Of a stretch of 64,000 nucleotides of DNA, positions 1 to 8,989 are shown in pieces. Positions within the stretch are counted from its first letter, which is position 1; the number at the start of each line of letters is the position of its first letter. Origin of the DNA: Desulfurobacteriaceae bacterium (GTDB lineage Bacteria; Aquificota; Aquificia; Desulfurobacteriales; Desulfurobacteriaceae); NCBI GenBank assembly GCA_027051905.1, contig JALUGO010000005.1, positions 1 through 64,000 on the forward strand, given 5' to 3'. The notes under the pieces are model-generated. The model worked only from the letters and a program-made list of their open reading frames with translations, ran no database searches and had not been told where the DNA came from. Made by a program: the position numbers and the translations under genes.

Positions 1-116
1 AAGTAACAGTCCAGAAAACATCTACAGAATTGGAATGCAACATCCAAAAAGATTTCACTCCTCTTAATGAGGAAATTCCCAACATCAACTTTGAATTTCA
101 GAAGAATAGAAAGTAA
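1..116 (+). CDS. 3' end of an unidentified protein (partial)
   Basis: Frame 3 is open from the window edge to a TAA ending at base 116 and gives about 37 residues rich in Asn, Glu and Lys. I recognise no family. The composition is protein-like and the downstream DNA is clearly AT-rich and non-coding, so this may be the tail of a plus-strand gene entering from the left, convergent with gltB. Frame 2 is also open for about 21 codons, so support is weak. Confidence 0.3.
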   Translation, partial: VTVQKTSTELECNIQKDFTPLNEEIPNINFEFQKNRK

Positions 117-647
117 AAACCATAAATTAAATTGCTAATAATAGCCTATATAATCCTTCTTCAGGAGATATCTTCAGGTTATTATTAATAATCTGTCCTA
201 TAACTCCAGCAATATTTCGACAAATCCTTAGCAACTTAAAATCAATTTAAAGGTTACCTCTAACTTACGTGCTGAAACTTCAATGGGCTACAAAATATAG
301 CTAACCTGAATTTGAGTATTTCTGAAAAACAGCAGTTTTAATTTTAAAATACTAATAATGTTTGCTATTACAAATAATGAGTGGTTTAGCAAATACTAAC
401 TTTTTCAAATTTTCAGGAAAATTTCCTTAAATTCCCAGATTACAACAGCAATATATCAGAAAATTTCCATTAATTGGCCACTTAACCTTTTAAATTTTAA
501 AAAGCTGGAAGAAGTCAAGAACCTGTATTGGAAAAGTTTAGATGGATTTCTTAAAACTAACTGCATTCTACCAGGCTCAAAATAAACTTGGAAGATTTTT
601 TAGTTATAGTTACTCCCCCTCTCAAACGAGAGGGAAAGCTAAAAGGG
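117..647. other. AT-rich intergenic region without a gene
   Basis: About 530 bases, visibly richer in A and T than the flanking gltB gene. I see no open frame with protein-like composition, no tRNA cloverleaf and no repeat array. The only structure is a perfect 7-bp inverted repeat close to the end of gltB, listed separately. Confidence 0.6.
617..634 (-). terminator. Hairpin downstream of gltB, possible terminator
   Basis: A perfect 7-bp stem (CCCTCTC/GAGAGGG) with a 4-base loop lies 14 bases beyond the gltB stop codon. On the gltB strand it is followed by GGAGTAAC and not by a run of T, so it is a poor intrinsic terminator. It may only stabilise the 3' end of the transcript. Confidence 0.35.
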
Positions 648-3600
648 TTAATCTGGTAGCTTATCCATCCCTGAAAGTTTCAGCTCAAGCTCTTTCACTC
701 CAATTGGAACAATTTTTCTAAAAGATTCTAAGAGAGCTCTGTCTTCAAGAACCCGTGCTGCTGTCTGGCTTTTTGTAAATTTGTAGTGCTTTGCAAGGAG
801 AGATTTTAGAACGTCGTAGTCTCTCGGCTCAAGGCGTCTTATCTCCACGTAGTCTTTGTTTATCTTCTCTTCTATCTCAGGGTCTAAAACGAAGGCTGTT
901 CCTCCGGTCATTCCTGCTCCGAAGTTCTTTCCAACGCTTCCAAGGATTACAACGATTCCCCTAACCATATATTCGCAGGCGTGCTGTCCGGCTCCTTCCA
1001 CAACGGCTATAGCTCCACTGTTCCTTACTGCAAACCTCTCTCCCACTACTCCGCTGGCAAAGAGAGCTCCCCCTGTAGCTCCGTAAAGTATGGTGTTTCC
1101 GGCTATAACGTTTTCTGTAGGCTTTCCTCTAAACTCCTCAGGAAACCTTAGAACTATCGTTCCACCGCCTAATCCTTTACCAACGTAGTCGTTGGCCTCT
1201 CCAACAACCTCTAAGAGAACGCCTCTTGGTATGAAGGCTCCAAAGCTCTGGCCGGCAACTCCTTTAAACCTCAGGTGAACAAGGTTTTCAGGAAGCCCGT
1301 CTTTCCCGAAGAGGTTGACTATGTGGTAGGCAAGTGAAACTCCAACGCTCCTGTCTGTGTTCTTAATCGGGTATTCTTTAAAGAACTTCTCTCCTTTTTT
1401 AAGGTGTGGAAGAACGTCTTTAACTATACGGTCGTTGAGTTTAGACTCAACCGGATTGTAGGGTAACTCTTTTCTCTTGAGCCTGAAAACAGGGTTCTTA
1501 ACTATGGCTGAAAGGTCTAACTTCTTCGCAAGTGGGTATTTTTGAAGGAGCTCCCTGTTCTCCTCAAGCAAATCGTAACGGCCGATTATCTCGTCTAAAC
1601 TCCTGTATCCCATCTGGGCAAGGATTCTCCTTATATCCTCGGCAAGGAGCTTGAAGTAGTTGACTACCGTCTCAACGGCTCCTCTGAACCTCTTGATTCT
1701 GTTTTCGTCCTGGGTTGCTATTCCAACGGGGCAGCGGTTCGTGTGGCAGTCTCTATCCATGACGCAGCCTTCGGCAATCATTGCGGCGGTTCCAAATCCA
1801 AACTCCTCTGCCCCCATAAGGGCAGCAATAACAACGTCTCTTCCAACTTTAAACCCGCCGTCTACCCTTAAGGCTACGTTTTCCCTCAGCTCGTTGTTTA
1901 TAAGCTCCCTCTGGGTTTCAGAAAGGCCAATCTCCCAGGGAAGTCCTGCTCCCTTTATGGAAGAGAGTGGAGAGGCTCCCGTTCCGCCGGAAGCTCCGCT
2001 TACCTGAACGATGTCTGCCTTGGCTTTTGCAACTCCGCAGGCAACGGTTCCAACGCCAACCTCAGAAACTAACTTAACGGCAATTCTCGCCTTTGGATTA
2101 GCGAGTTTTAGGTCGTAGATGAGCTGGGCAAGGTCTTCTATAGAGTAGATGTCGTGGTGGGGAGGAGGTGAGATGAGGGCAACGCCGGGAACTGAGAACC
2201 TTAAAGAAGCGATATAGGGAGTAACTTTATGGCCGGGAAGGTGGCCGCCCTCTCCGGGCTTTGCTCCCTGGGCGATTTTTATCTCTATCTCCTCGGCAGA
2301 TGCAAGGTAGGCAGGAGTTACACCAAAACGGCCTGAAGCAACCTGCTTAATTTTGCTGTTCCTGATTGTTCCATACCTTTCAGGGTCTTCTCCGCCCTCT
2401 CCGGAACAGCTCTTGCTTCCCAAGATGTTCATTGCCTCGGCTATAACCTCGTGAGCGATTTTAGAGAGAGCTCCCACAGACATTCCCGGAACCATGAGCC
2501 TTTTAACGATTGACTCAACAGGCTCAACCTCTTCAATTGGTATCGGTTTCCTATCGGACTTAATCTTCAGTAAATCCCTTATGTAAACAGGTCTTTCATT
2601 AACGGCATCAATAACTTCCTTAAAGTCTTCATACTTTCCGCTCTTTGCCGCTTTAAAGATTCCGCGAACAACTTTCGGGTTCCAGGAGTGGTAGATACCG
2701 CCGGGGCGGAAGCGGAGCTCCCCGGAAGGCTCAGGTTCTGCCTTTTCTTCTGCCAGCTTAACCCTTTCCCTTACAACAGCCTCAATCTCCTCAAGCCCAA
2801 TTCCGCCTATTGGAGAAGCCGTATGAGGGAAGTATTCGTCAACAACCTCTTTTCCAATCCCTACAATGTCAAAGAGGTGTGAGCGGTGGTAGGAGGAAAT
2901 AACTGAAATTCCCATCTTAGACATAATCTTTAAAAGGCCTGCGTTTATCGCTTCTTTGTAGTTCCTTTCAAGCTCCTTGTAAGGTTTGTTGAGCTCTACC
3001 TCGTTAGCCTTTAAGTATTCAAAAACAAGGTAAGGGTAAACACCTGAAGCCCCAAAGGCCACAAGTGCAGCAGTCTGGTGGGTATCTCTCACCTCTCCGG
3101 TTTCAACGATTATTGAAACTCTGTGGAGGAGCTTTTCCCTTTCTAAAAAGGCGCAGAGGCCTGAAACTGCAAGGAGAGAGGAAATCGGGTACGTAACACC
3201 CCTGTCTGAAAGAATCACTATCTCAACGTCTTCTTCCTCTATCGCCCTCTTTACAGAGTTAAAGAGGTTCTCAAGCCCCTCTTTGAGGGAGTTTTCAAAC
3301 TCCATCTTAAAGGTTTTAACACGAACGAAAGAGGTGTTCTTAATCTCTTCAAACTCTGTAGGAGTGAGGAGTGGAGAGTCTATCTCTATTCTCCGTCTGA
3401 GCTTTCCGGAAAGGTCAAGGAAGTTAACCTTTGAGCCGAGCCTCAGCTTAAGGCTCATTACAGCCTTTTCCCTTATCGGGTCAATAGGCGGGTTTGTAAC
3501 CTGAGCAAACCTCTGCTTGAAATGGCGAAAGAGGAGATAAGGCCTGTCTAAAAGGTTTGGAAGGGGAGTGTCGTCTCCCATTGAGAAGACCGGCTCTTTA

Positions 3601-4982
3601 CCCATTTCGGCCATGTATTCAACAACTTCTTCAAGGTCTTCAGTTGAGTAGCAGAACTTAACAAGCTCTTTAGAAAGGTCATCTGAAGGCTTTGGCTCAA
3701 CGTAGTTTTCTCGCTTCAGCCTGTAGAGTTTCCTGCGAACTTCCTTTTCAACTAAGAACTTATCGGCAATTTCCCTTAGAACCTCTGCGTTTTCCTTAAT
3801 TTCGCCGTTTTCCGTATCAACAACGAAAATTTCACCTGGCATAAGGCGTCCGAAGCGGGAAACTTCACTATCTGGAATGTCAACCATTCCAACTTCTGAG
3901 CCGAAAACCACTAAACCGCTCTCTGTAACAACGTATCTGGCTGGGCGAAGGCCGTTCCTGTCAAGCTTTCCGCCAACAACTTTTCCGTCTGTAAAAGCTA
4001 TTGCCGCAGGGCCGTCCCAGGGCTTCATAAGGAGTGAGGCATACTGGAAGAAAGCCCTCTCTTCGTCTGTTATGTGGTCTAAGAGCTCGTAGGCCGGCGG
4101 AACTAAGAGGGTTATTGCAGTTGCAGGGTCAACGCCGCAGACAACTAAAAGCTCAAAAACCCTGTCTAAAGAGGCTGAATCGCTTTCATTGAAGTCAACT
4201 AAGGGAAGAATCTCTTTTATCCTCTCCCCAAGGACGGGAGAGGAAAGTATAGGCTCAATGGCCTTAATGAAGTTCCTGTTTGCCGTAATTGTGTTTATCT
4301 CTCCGTTGTGGGCTATGAGCCTTAAAGGCTGTGCAAGTCTCCACTCAGGGTTTGTGTTTGTTGAGTAGCGCTGGTGGAAGATGGCGATTGACGAGGAGAA
4401 CTCTTCGTTTTGAAGGTCTAAGAAGAAGTTTTTAAGGTCTGGAGCTAAGAGCATTCCCTTGTAGGCTACAAGGTCTGAAGAGAGGGAGACGACGTAGTTT
4501 TCAGGGTGGAGCTCCGCCAGTCTCCTCTCAAGCTTTCTCCTTAATAGATAGGTCTCAACCCTGTCTCCCGCTGGAGCAATTACCTGGTAGAAGGCCGGCA
4601 TTGAGCGTTTAGCAATCTCACCGCACTGGGTTGTATCAACGGGAACTTCCCTTAAAACGGCATCTCCGAGGGTTTCTTTAACTTCGTTCTCTATGAGGGA
4701 GAGAGCTCCGTCAACGTTCCCTTTAAGGAAAAAGGTTCCAACTGCTACTTTCTCAGCGTCAAAATCTCCCCTTATCCTCTTGGCCTCTTTAATAAAAAAG
4801 GAGTGGGGAACCTGAAAGAGAATTCCCGAACCGTCTCCTGTTCTACCGTCTGCTAAAGCAGCACCCCTGTGGGTGAGGTTGGCAACAGCTTTTAACCCTT
4901 TATCTATTATCTCGTAGCTCTTCTCTCCGTTAACCGAAGCTATAAAACCAACTCCGCAGGAATCTTTGTGCCTATAAGCCAT
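648..4982 (-). CDS. gltB: Glutamate synthase, large (alpha) subunit
   Basis: Makes two glutamates from glutamine and 2-oxoglutarate, the central step of ammonia assimilation, in the cytoplasm. At 1444 residues it has the usual length of bacterial GltB. The Ntn-type glutaminase begins at Cys9, so the first eight residues are probably removed to expose the nucleophile. The FMN/synthase domain follows, with the iron-sulfur cysteines in a CVMDRDCHTNRCPVG segment, and the C-terminal Gly-rich beta-helix domain ends the protein. The ATG has a good AGAGGAG ribosome site. The small subunit gltD is not next to it: downstream is non-coding DNA and upstream an unrelated gene. GltD may lie elsewhere, or the enzyme may use ferredoxin directly. 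Confidence 0.95.
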   Translation of the reverse strand: MAYRHKDSCGVGFIASVNGEKSYEIIDKGLKAVANLTHRGAALADGRTGDGSGILFQVPHSFFIKEAKRIRGDFDAEKVAVGTFFLKGNVDGALSLIENEVKETLGDAVLREVPVDTTQCGEIAKRSMPAFYQVIAPAGDRVETYLLRRKLERRLAELHPENYVVSLSSDLVAYKGMLLAPDLKNFFLDLQNEEFSSSIAIFHQRYSTNTNPEWRLAQPLRLIAHNGEINTITANRNFIKAIEPILSSPVLGERIKEILPLVDFNESDSASLDRVFELLVVCGVDPATAITLLVPPAYELLDHITDEERAFFQYASLLMKPWDGPAAIAFTDGKVVGGKLDRNGLRPARYVVTESGLVVFGSEVGMVDIPDSEVSRFGRLMPGEIFVVDTENGEIKENAEVLREIADKFLVEKEVRRKLYRLKRENYVEPKPSDDLSKELVKFCYSTEDLEEVVEYMAEMGKEPVFSMGDDTPLPNLLDRPYLLFRHFKQRFAQVTNPPIDPIREKAVMSLKLRLGSKVNFLDLSGKLRRRIEIDSPLLTPTEFEEIKNTSFVRVKTFKMEFENSLKEGLENLFNSVKRAIEEEDVEIVILSDRGVTYPISSLLAVSGLCAFLEREKLLHRVSIIVETGEVRDTHQTAALVAFGASGVYPYLVFEYLKANEVELNKPYKELERNYKEAINAGLLKIMSKMGISVISSYHRSHLFDIVGIGKEVVDEYFPHTASPIGGIGLEEIEAVVRERVKLAEEKAEPEPSGELRFRPGGIYHSWNPKVVRGIFKAAKSGKYEDFKEVIDAVNERPVYIRDLLKIKSDRKPIPIEEVEPVESIVKRLMVPGMSVGALSKIAHEVIAEAMNILGSKSCSGEGGEDPERYGTIRNSKIKQVASGRFGVTPAYLASAEEIEIKIAQGAKPGEGGHLPGHKVTPYIASLRFSVPGVALISPPPHHDIYSIEDLAQLIYDLKLANPKARIAVKLVSEVGVGTVACGVAKAKADIVQVSGASGGTGASPLSSIKGAGLPWEIGLSETQRELINNELRENVALRVDGGFKVGRDVVIAALMGAEEFGFGTAAMIAEGCVMDRDCHTNRCPVGIATQDENRIKRFRGAVETVVNYFKLLAEDIRRILAQMGYRSLDEIIGRYDLLEENRELLQKYPLAKKLDLSAIVKNPVFRLKRKELPYNPVESKLNDRIVKDVLPHLKKGEKFFKEYPIKNTDRSVGVSLAYHIVNLFGKDGLPENLVHLRFKGVAGQSFGAFIPRGVLLEVVGEANDYVGKGLGGGTIVLRFPEEFRGKPTENVIAGNTILYGATGGALFASGVVGERFAVRNSGAIAVVEGAGQHACEYMVRGIVVILGSVGKNFGAGMTGGTAFVLDPEIEEKINKDYVEIRRLEPRDYDVLKSLLAKHYKFTKSQTAARVLEDRALLESFRKIVPIGVKELELKLSGMDKLPD

Positions 4983-5006
4983 TGTCTCTCCTCTCTTAAA
5001 GCTGAT

Positions 5007-5609
5007 TTATTGAGAATCAATTCTATCAAAGCGGAAAATGTATTTACCTCTGGGAGAATTAACATCTTCAAGACCCACAAAAATCGTATCTCCTATTTTT
5101 TCCTTTTTATACGTGCCAGAGGGGTAAAAAAGATAACGTGGTCTGGTAACTTTTATAATCTCATTGAATATTGGCTTTTGTGGAGAATCTCCAATTACAA
5201 GGAAATCCAGTCTATCAAGCCCAGAACGTTTAAAAAGCTCAATTAGTAAGAGGATATCTTCCCTGAAAATAGCATTTTGCTTGGCTTTTTCTATTTTTCC
5301 CCTAATCTTTATCCATTCATCCCTAGTAAATTTTGCAGTTGATGGATTATAAACTCCACTAATACCACTGAAAGTCAAACCATCTTTAGTTTTAAAAAGG
5401 CGAGAAAGAAGATCAGAACCCGAACTTTTCTTTAAGATCTCTAAATTCTCAGACTTTCCTCGACAATAAAACCAGGTCTTATCTAAACGAATAAGGCTCT
5501 TAAACTGATGAGGACCAATGGTTATAACTATATCTGGCTGGGAAACTTCAACAAGTCCTTTGAATCTTTCAACGTTCTCCTTTACTGGTCCAAGAATCAG
5601 TATTTCCAT
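5007..5609 (-). CDS. Metallophosphoesterase-like protein of unknown role
   Basis: 200 residues. The opening MEILILGPVKENVERF and the later VIGDSPQKPI segment resemble the calcineurin-like phosphoesterase fold used by RNA-debranching and CWF19-like proteins, where the first beta strand is followed by a bound-metal loop. The usual catalytic DxH and GNHD motifs are absent, so it may have lost the metals and serve as a binding domain. The assignment rests on fold resemblance alone. Its ribosome-binding site lies in one arm of a 10-bp hairpin just upstream. It sits between gltB and the polyphosphate cluster and is clearly more AT-rich than either. Confidence 0.4.
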   Translation of the reverse strand: MEILILGPVKENVERFKGLVEVSQPDIVITIGPHQFKSLIRLDKTWFYCRGKSENLEILKKSSGSDLLSRLFKTKDGLTFSGISGVYNPSTAKFTRDEWIKIRGKIEKAKQNAIFREDILLLIELFKRSGLDRLDFLVIGDSPQKPIFNEIIKVTRPRYLFYPSGTYKKEKIGDTIFVGLEDVNSPRGKYIFRFDRIDSQ

Positions 5610-5616
5610 AACAGAA

Positions 5617-5642
5617 TCTCCCCCTTTTGGTTAAGGGGGAGA
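5617..5642 (-). promoter_or_regulatory. 10-bp hairpin that contains the ribosome-binding site of the next gene
   Basis: A perfect stem of ten pairs (TCTCCCCCTT/AAGGGGGAGA) with a 6-base loop sits between the sixA-like gene and the phosphoesterase-like gene. On the minus strand its 3' arm AAGGGGGAGA is also the Shine-Dalgarno sequence, about 8 bases before the ATG at 5609. It could be a terminator for the polyphosphate operon (only TTCTGTT follows) or a switch hiding the ribosome site. Confidence 0.5.
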
Positions 5643-5674
5643 ATTATATCTAACCCAGGTTCAGAGAAAACCGA

Positions 5675-6151
5675 CTAAGCAGAAAGAACATTTGGATTGT
5701 AAAAAGCAAAAAGCCTATAAGTAGAACCCTTTTTCCTGAGCTCCGCCACAGCTCCTTTTTTGAAGGCGAGTTTTGAAGGGCTCAGACAGGTGAGGTGGTT
5801 GAGGAAGAGGGATAGGTCGGGTTCGTGACCAACAAGGATAAGATTCTGTTTTATTTTGTATTTCTTTAAAACTTTTTCGTAGTCTTCTGGCTCGGCGTCG
5901 GGGGAGAGGAACTCCTCAACCTTTAAATCCCCTTTTATCTTCTCTGCTATTAGTTTTGCCGTGTGGAGAGCTCTCTCACAGGGAGAGGAGACCACCAAGG
6001 CCTTTTTCGGTAGAACTGGCTCCAGCCAGTCAAGGAATCTCTTAAACTCCTCAACGCCTTTCTCTGTTAAAGGGCGGAGGCAGTCGTCTCCGCTCCACTC
6101 CTCTCTCTTTAAGGCCTTTGCGTGCCTTACAAGGAAAACTCTCTTACCCAT
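5675..6151 (-). CDS. sixA: SixA-like histidine phosphatase
   Basis: 158 residues of the histidine phosphatase superfamily, short form like SixA. The phospho-accepting His is in VRHAKA at about residue 10, and the second catalytic His in LVGHEPDLS near residue 107. SixA removes phosphate from phosphohistidine proteins in E. coli, but the substrate here is unknown. The start overlaps the end of ppk by 25 bases, so the two are translationally coupled. A single-histidine phosphatase coupled to a kinase that works through phosphohistidine is notable: it might act on PPK1 or on a small phosphate compound. Confidence 0.8.
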   Translation of the reverse strand: MGKRVFLVRHAKALKREEWSGDDCLRPLTEKGVEEFKRFLDWLEPVLPKKALVVSSPCERALHTAKLIAEKIKGDLKVEEFLSPDAEPEDYEKVLKKYKIKQNLILVGHEPDLSLFLNHLTCLSPSKLAFKKGAVAELRKKGSTYRLFAFYNPNVLSA

Positions 6152-8133
6152 TTTTCAAAGAACTCCTGTGAGTTGAAGTCTCTCTTTTCCGGCCTCGTGT
6201 AGGTTCCGTCGCTCTTGAGGATTCTGGCCTTTGCAGTGTCTTTCAGCTGAATTTCCAGTATTTTTTTCAGCTTCTCCTTGAGCTTTTCGTTCTTTACGGG
6301 AACCAGCGTCTCAACCCGCCTGTGGAAGTTCCGGGGCATCCAGTCAGCGCTACTTATGAAGACCGCATCATTTTTTCCAAAGTAAAAGATACGGGCGTGT
6401 TCTAAGTACTTTCCAACGATGCTTATGACTCTAATGTTCTCGCTCACTCCGGGAATTCCCGGCCTTAGGCAGCAGATTCCTCTGACTATCAGGTCTATTT
6501 TCACTCCCTTTTGAGAAGTCCTGTAAAGGGCTTCAATGACCTCAGGGTCAACGAGGGAGTTCATCTTTGCAACTATCCGTCCCTTTTTACCAAGGGAGAT
6601 TTCTGCCTCTATCAGCTCAAGGATTTTCTGTTTCAGGTTCACAGGAGAAATGAATATCTCTTTGAGCTTTGGAGGGTGGAAGTAGCCGGTTATGACGTTG
6701 AAGATTCTTGAAACATCCTCTCCAAGGTCGTCGTCTGATGTGAGGAAGCTGACGTCTGAGTAGATTTTGGCGGTCTCTACGTTGTAGTTTCCGGTTCCAA
6801 GGTGGAGGTAGCGTTTTATTCCGTTTTCTTCTTTTCTCACTATCATGAGGAGCTTTGCGTGGGTTTTGAGGCCGGGAACCCCGTAGACAACGTGGACTCC
6901 ATCTTCTTCAAGCTTTTTAGCCCAGACTATGTTGCTCTCCTCGTCAAAACGGGCTTTCAGCTCAACTACTGCTGTTACCTCTTTCCCGTTCTGGGCAGCT
7001 CTGCTGAGGGCTTCAACTATGGGGGAATTTTTACCCACTCTGTAGAGGGTCTGCTTTATGGCAAGGACGTTTGGGTCTTCGGCAGCTTCTTCAACAAGTT
7101 CAACTATAGGGTCAAAGGACTCGTAGGGGTGGAAGAGAACGGCCTCTCCTTTTTTTAGAGCCGTGAAGACGCCTACCTCAAACTGGGGAGGGTAGTAGGG
7201 AATGTAAGGGGGAAACTTGAGGTCTGGTCTCTCTATCTCCCTGTAGAGGCTCCAGAGGTCTGAAAGGTTTAAGGGGATTTTTAGTCTGTAGATGTCGTCG
7301 TCGGAGAGCTCTAACTCATCTTTTAAAAAGGAGAGTATCATCTCTGAGCCGCCGTTTATCTCAAGGCGAACCGGCTGGCCGAAACGTCTTTTACGTAAGC
7401 CTTTCTCTACTTCCTCCAAAAGGTCGTCGGCTTCGTCTTCCTGAATAACTATGTCGGCGTCTCTGGTTACCCTGAAGGTGGCAACGCTCCTTATCTTCTG
7501 GTTGGGGAAGAGTTCGTTCAGGTGCTCAAGTATCAGCTCCTCTAAGTAAATGTAAGTTCCCTCGTCAAGTTTTACGAACCGGGGAAGGACCTTTGGAACG
7601 GGAACGAGACCAAAGCGGAGCTCCTCTGAAAGCATTTCAACGATGATGTTAAAGGATAGTGAGGGAAGGTGGGGAAACGGGTGGGTAAGGTCAACGGCTA
7701 AAGGGGTTAGAACTGGGAAGACAAGCTCTTTAAAGTATTTATTGGCCTTTTTCTTCAGTTTCTTTGGAAGTTCTGAGTAGGTGTATAGTTTTATCCCCTC
7801 GTCTTTTAGAAGTTTTATAAGATTTTTGTAGTCTTTTTCGGTGGTTTTGAGGAGCTCCCTGGTCTTTTTAGAGATCTTCTTCAGCTGTTCCTTTGGAGTT
7901 AGGCCGTCAAAGGAGGGTCTATTCACCCCAGCAGCAACCTGTTTCTTCAGGCCGGCAACCCTTATCATGAAGAACTCGTCAAGGTTTGTGAAAAAGATGG
8001 CAATGAATTTCAGACGCTCAAGGAGGGGGTTTGTTTCGTCTTCCGCCTCTTCTAAAACCCGCCTGTTGAATTCAAGCCAGGAGAGCTCCCTGTTTATGTA
8101 AAGTTTCGGGTCTTTAAGGTTAACACTCTCCAT
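6127..8133 (-). CDS. ppk: Polyphosphate kinase 1
   Basis: 668 residues, the normal length of PPK1, which reversibly polymerises the gamma phosphate of ATP into polyphosphate. The N-terminal domain starts with LYINRELSWLEFNRRVL, followed by the head domain and two phospholipase-D-like catalytic domains. The autophosphorylated His is in THAKLLMIV and the second conserved His in YLHLGTGNYN. It lies in a tight minus-strand cluster with ppx (14-base overlap upstream) and the sixA-like gene (25-base overlap downstream), so synthesis and breakdown of polyphosphate are made from one transcript. Confidence 0.97.
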   Translation of the reverse strand: MESVNLKDPKLYINRELSWLEFNRRVLEEAEDETNPLLERLKFIAIFFTNLDEFFMIRVAGLKKQVAAGVNRPSFDGLTPKEQLKKISKKTRELLKTTEKDYKNLIKLLKDEGIKLYTYSELPKKLKKKANKYFKELVFPVLTPLAVDLTHPFPHLPSLSFNIIVEMLSEELRFGLVPVPKVLPRFVKLDEGTYIYLEELILEHLNELFPNQKIRSVATFRVTRDADIVIQEDEADDLLEEVEKGLRKRRFGQPVRLEINGGSEMILSFLKDELELSDDDIYRLKIPLNLSDLWSLYREIERPDLKFPPYIPYYPPQFEVGVFTALKKGEAVLFHPYESFDPIVELVEEAAEDPNVLAIKQTLYRVGKNSPIVEALSRAAQNGKEVTAVVELKARFDEESNIVWAKKLEEDGVHVVYGVPGLKTHAKLLMIVRKEENGIKRYLHLGTGNYNVETAKIYSDVSFLTSDDDLGEDVSRIFNVITGYFHPPKLKEIFISPVNLKQKILELIEAEISLGKKGRIVAKMNSLVDPEVIEALYRTSQKGVKIDLIVRGICCLRPGIPGVSENIRVISIVGKYLEHARIFYFGKNDAVFISSADWMPRNFHRRVETLVPVKNEKLKEKLKKILEIQLKDTAKARILKSDGTYTRPEKRDFNSQEFFEKWVREFSL

Positions 8134-8989
8134 CTACCACTACCTTTTTGTAGATAAGGCCTTCTCTTAAGCCATTGCGGGAGATTACAAGCTCTTTACA
8201 CTTAAATATATCCATAAGCTCAAGGGCTACTACGGCAGCAACCGTAACTGTCTGGGCACGGCTTATTGAGATGTTGTAGAGGCGAGAGAGCTCTTCAGGA
8301 GCCATTTTAAGGAGTTTCTCAACGATGGACTTTAAAGCTTTTTTCTTTATCCGTCTCTTACCGTGAACTTTCCTTAACGCACGAATACTTCCGCCGACAC
8401 CAACCAAGATTTCACTTTCAGAAAGGTCAAAGTCGTAAGGGTTAATGTAGTGGCGGACTTTCCACCTTATCTGTCTTACGTTTTTTACAACTCCGTCTTC
8501 TACAGCCTCTTTAAACTCAAGGGTTCCTAAAGGGTAGCTCCTGCACTTTTTAGGCTCCCTCTCTAAAATCTCGCAGACTTCTAAGCTACCTCCGCCGATG
8601 TCAAAGAGGAGGCAGTTGTCTGCTTTTACGTCTAAGAGGGCTCCTAAGGCGGAGTAGTAGGCCTCCTCCTCTCCTGAAAGGAGGATAACGTCAAAGAACT
8701 CTCTGACTCTCTTTAAAATCTCATCTCTGTTCTCTGCAACCCTTAGAACGTAGGTTGCAACGGCAAAGGTGCAGTCTGGCTTAAACTCCTCTACCTGCCG
8801 TTTAAAGCTCTTTAGAGTGAGGAGGAGTTCCTCAATTCCCTCCTCTGTCAGTTTTCCATCTTTCAGGTGGTTGAGGAGCCTTAAGTAGATGGACTCTGAA
8901 AAGAGCTTCTTTATCTTCTTTCCCTTTACCTCGTAGAAAAAGAGCTTTACGGTGTTTGAGCCTATGTCAACTACGGCAACTTTCTTCAA
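8120..8989 (-). CDS. ppx: Exopolyphosphatase / pppGpp phosphatase (Ppx/GppA family)
   Basis: 289 residues with the actin-like fold of Ppx/GppA. The first phosphate motif is DIGSNTVKLFFYEV at residues 7-20 and the second is LLFDIGGGSLEV near residue 155. It lacks the C-terminal HD domain of long enzymes, like other short forms from thermophiles. The start is TTG, with GGGAGGT just before it and a 4-base overlap with the upstream oxidoreductase gene. It should release phosphate from polyphosphate ends or hydrolyse pppGpp. Gene order with ppk favours the polyphosphate role. Confidence 0.92.
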   Translation of the reverse strand: MKKVAVVDIGSNTVKLFFYEVKGKKIKKLFSESIYLRLLNHLKDGKLTEEGIEELLLTLKSFKRQVEEFKPDCTFAVATYVLRVAENRDEILKRVREFFDVILLSGEEEAYYSALGALLDVKADNCLLFDIGGGSLEVCEILEREPKKCRSYPLGTLEFKEAVEDGVVKNVRQIRWKVRHYINPYDFDLSESEILVGVGGSIRALRKVHGKRRIKKKALKSIVEKLLKMAPEELSRLYNISISRAQTVTVAAVVALELMDIFKCKELVISRNGLREGLIYKKVVVDGEC

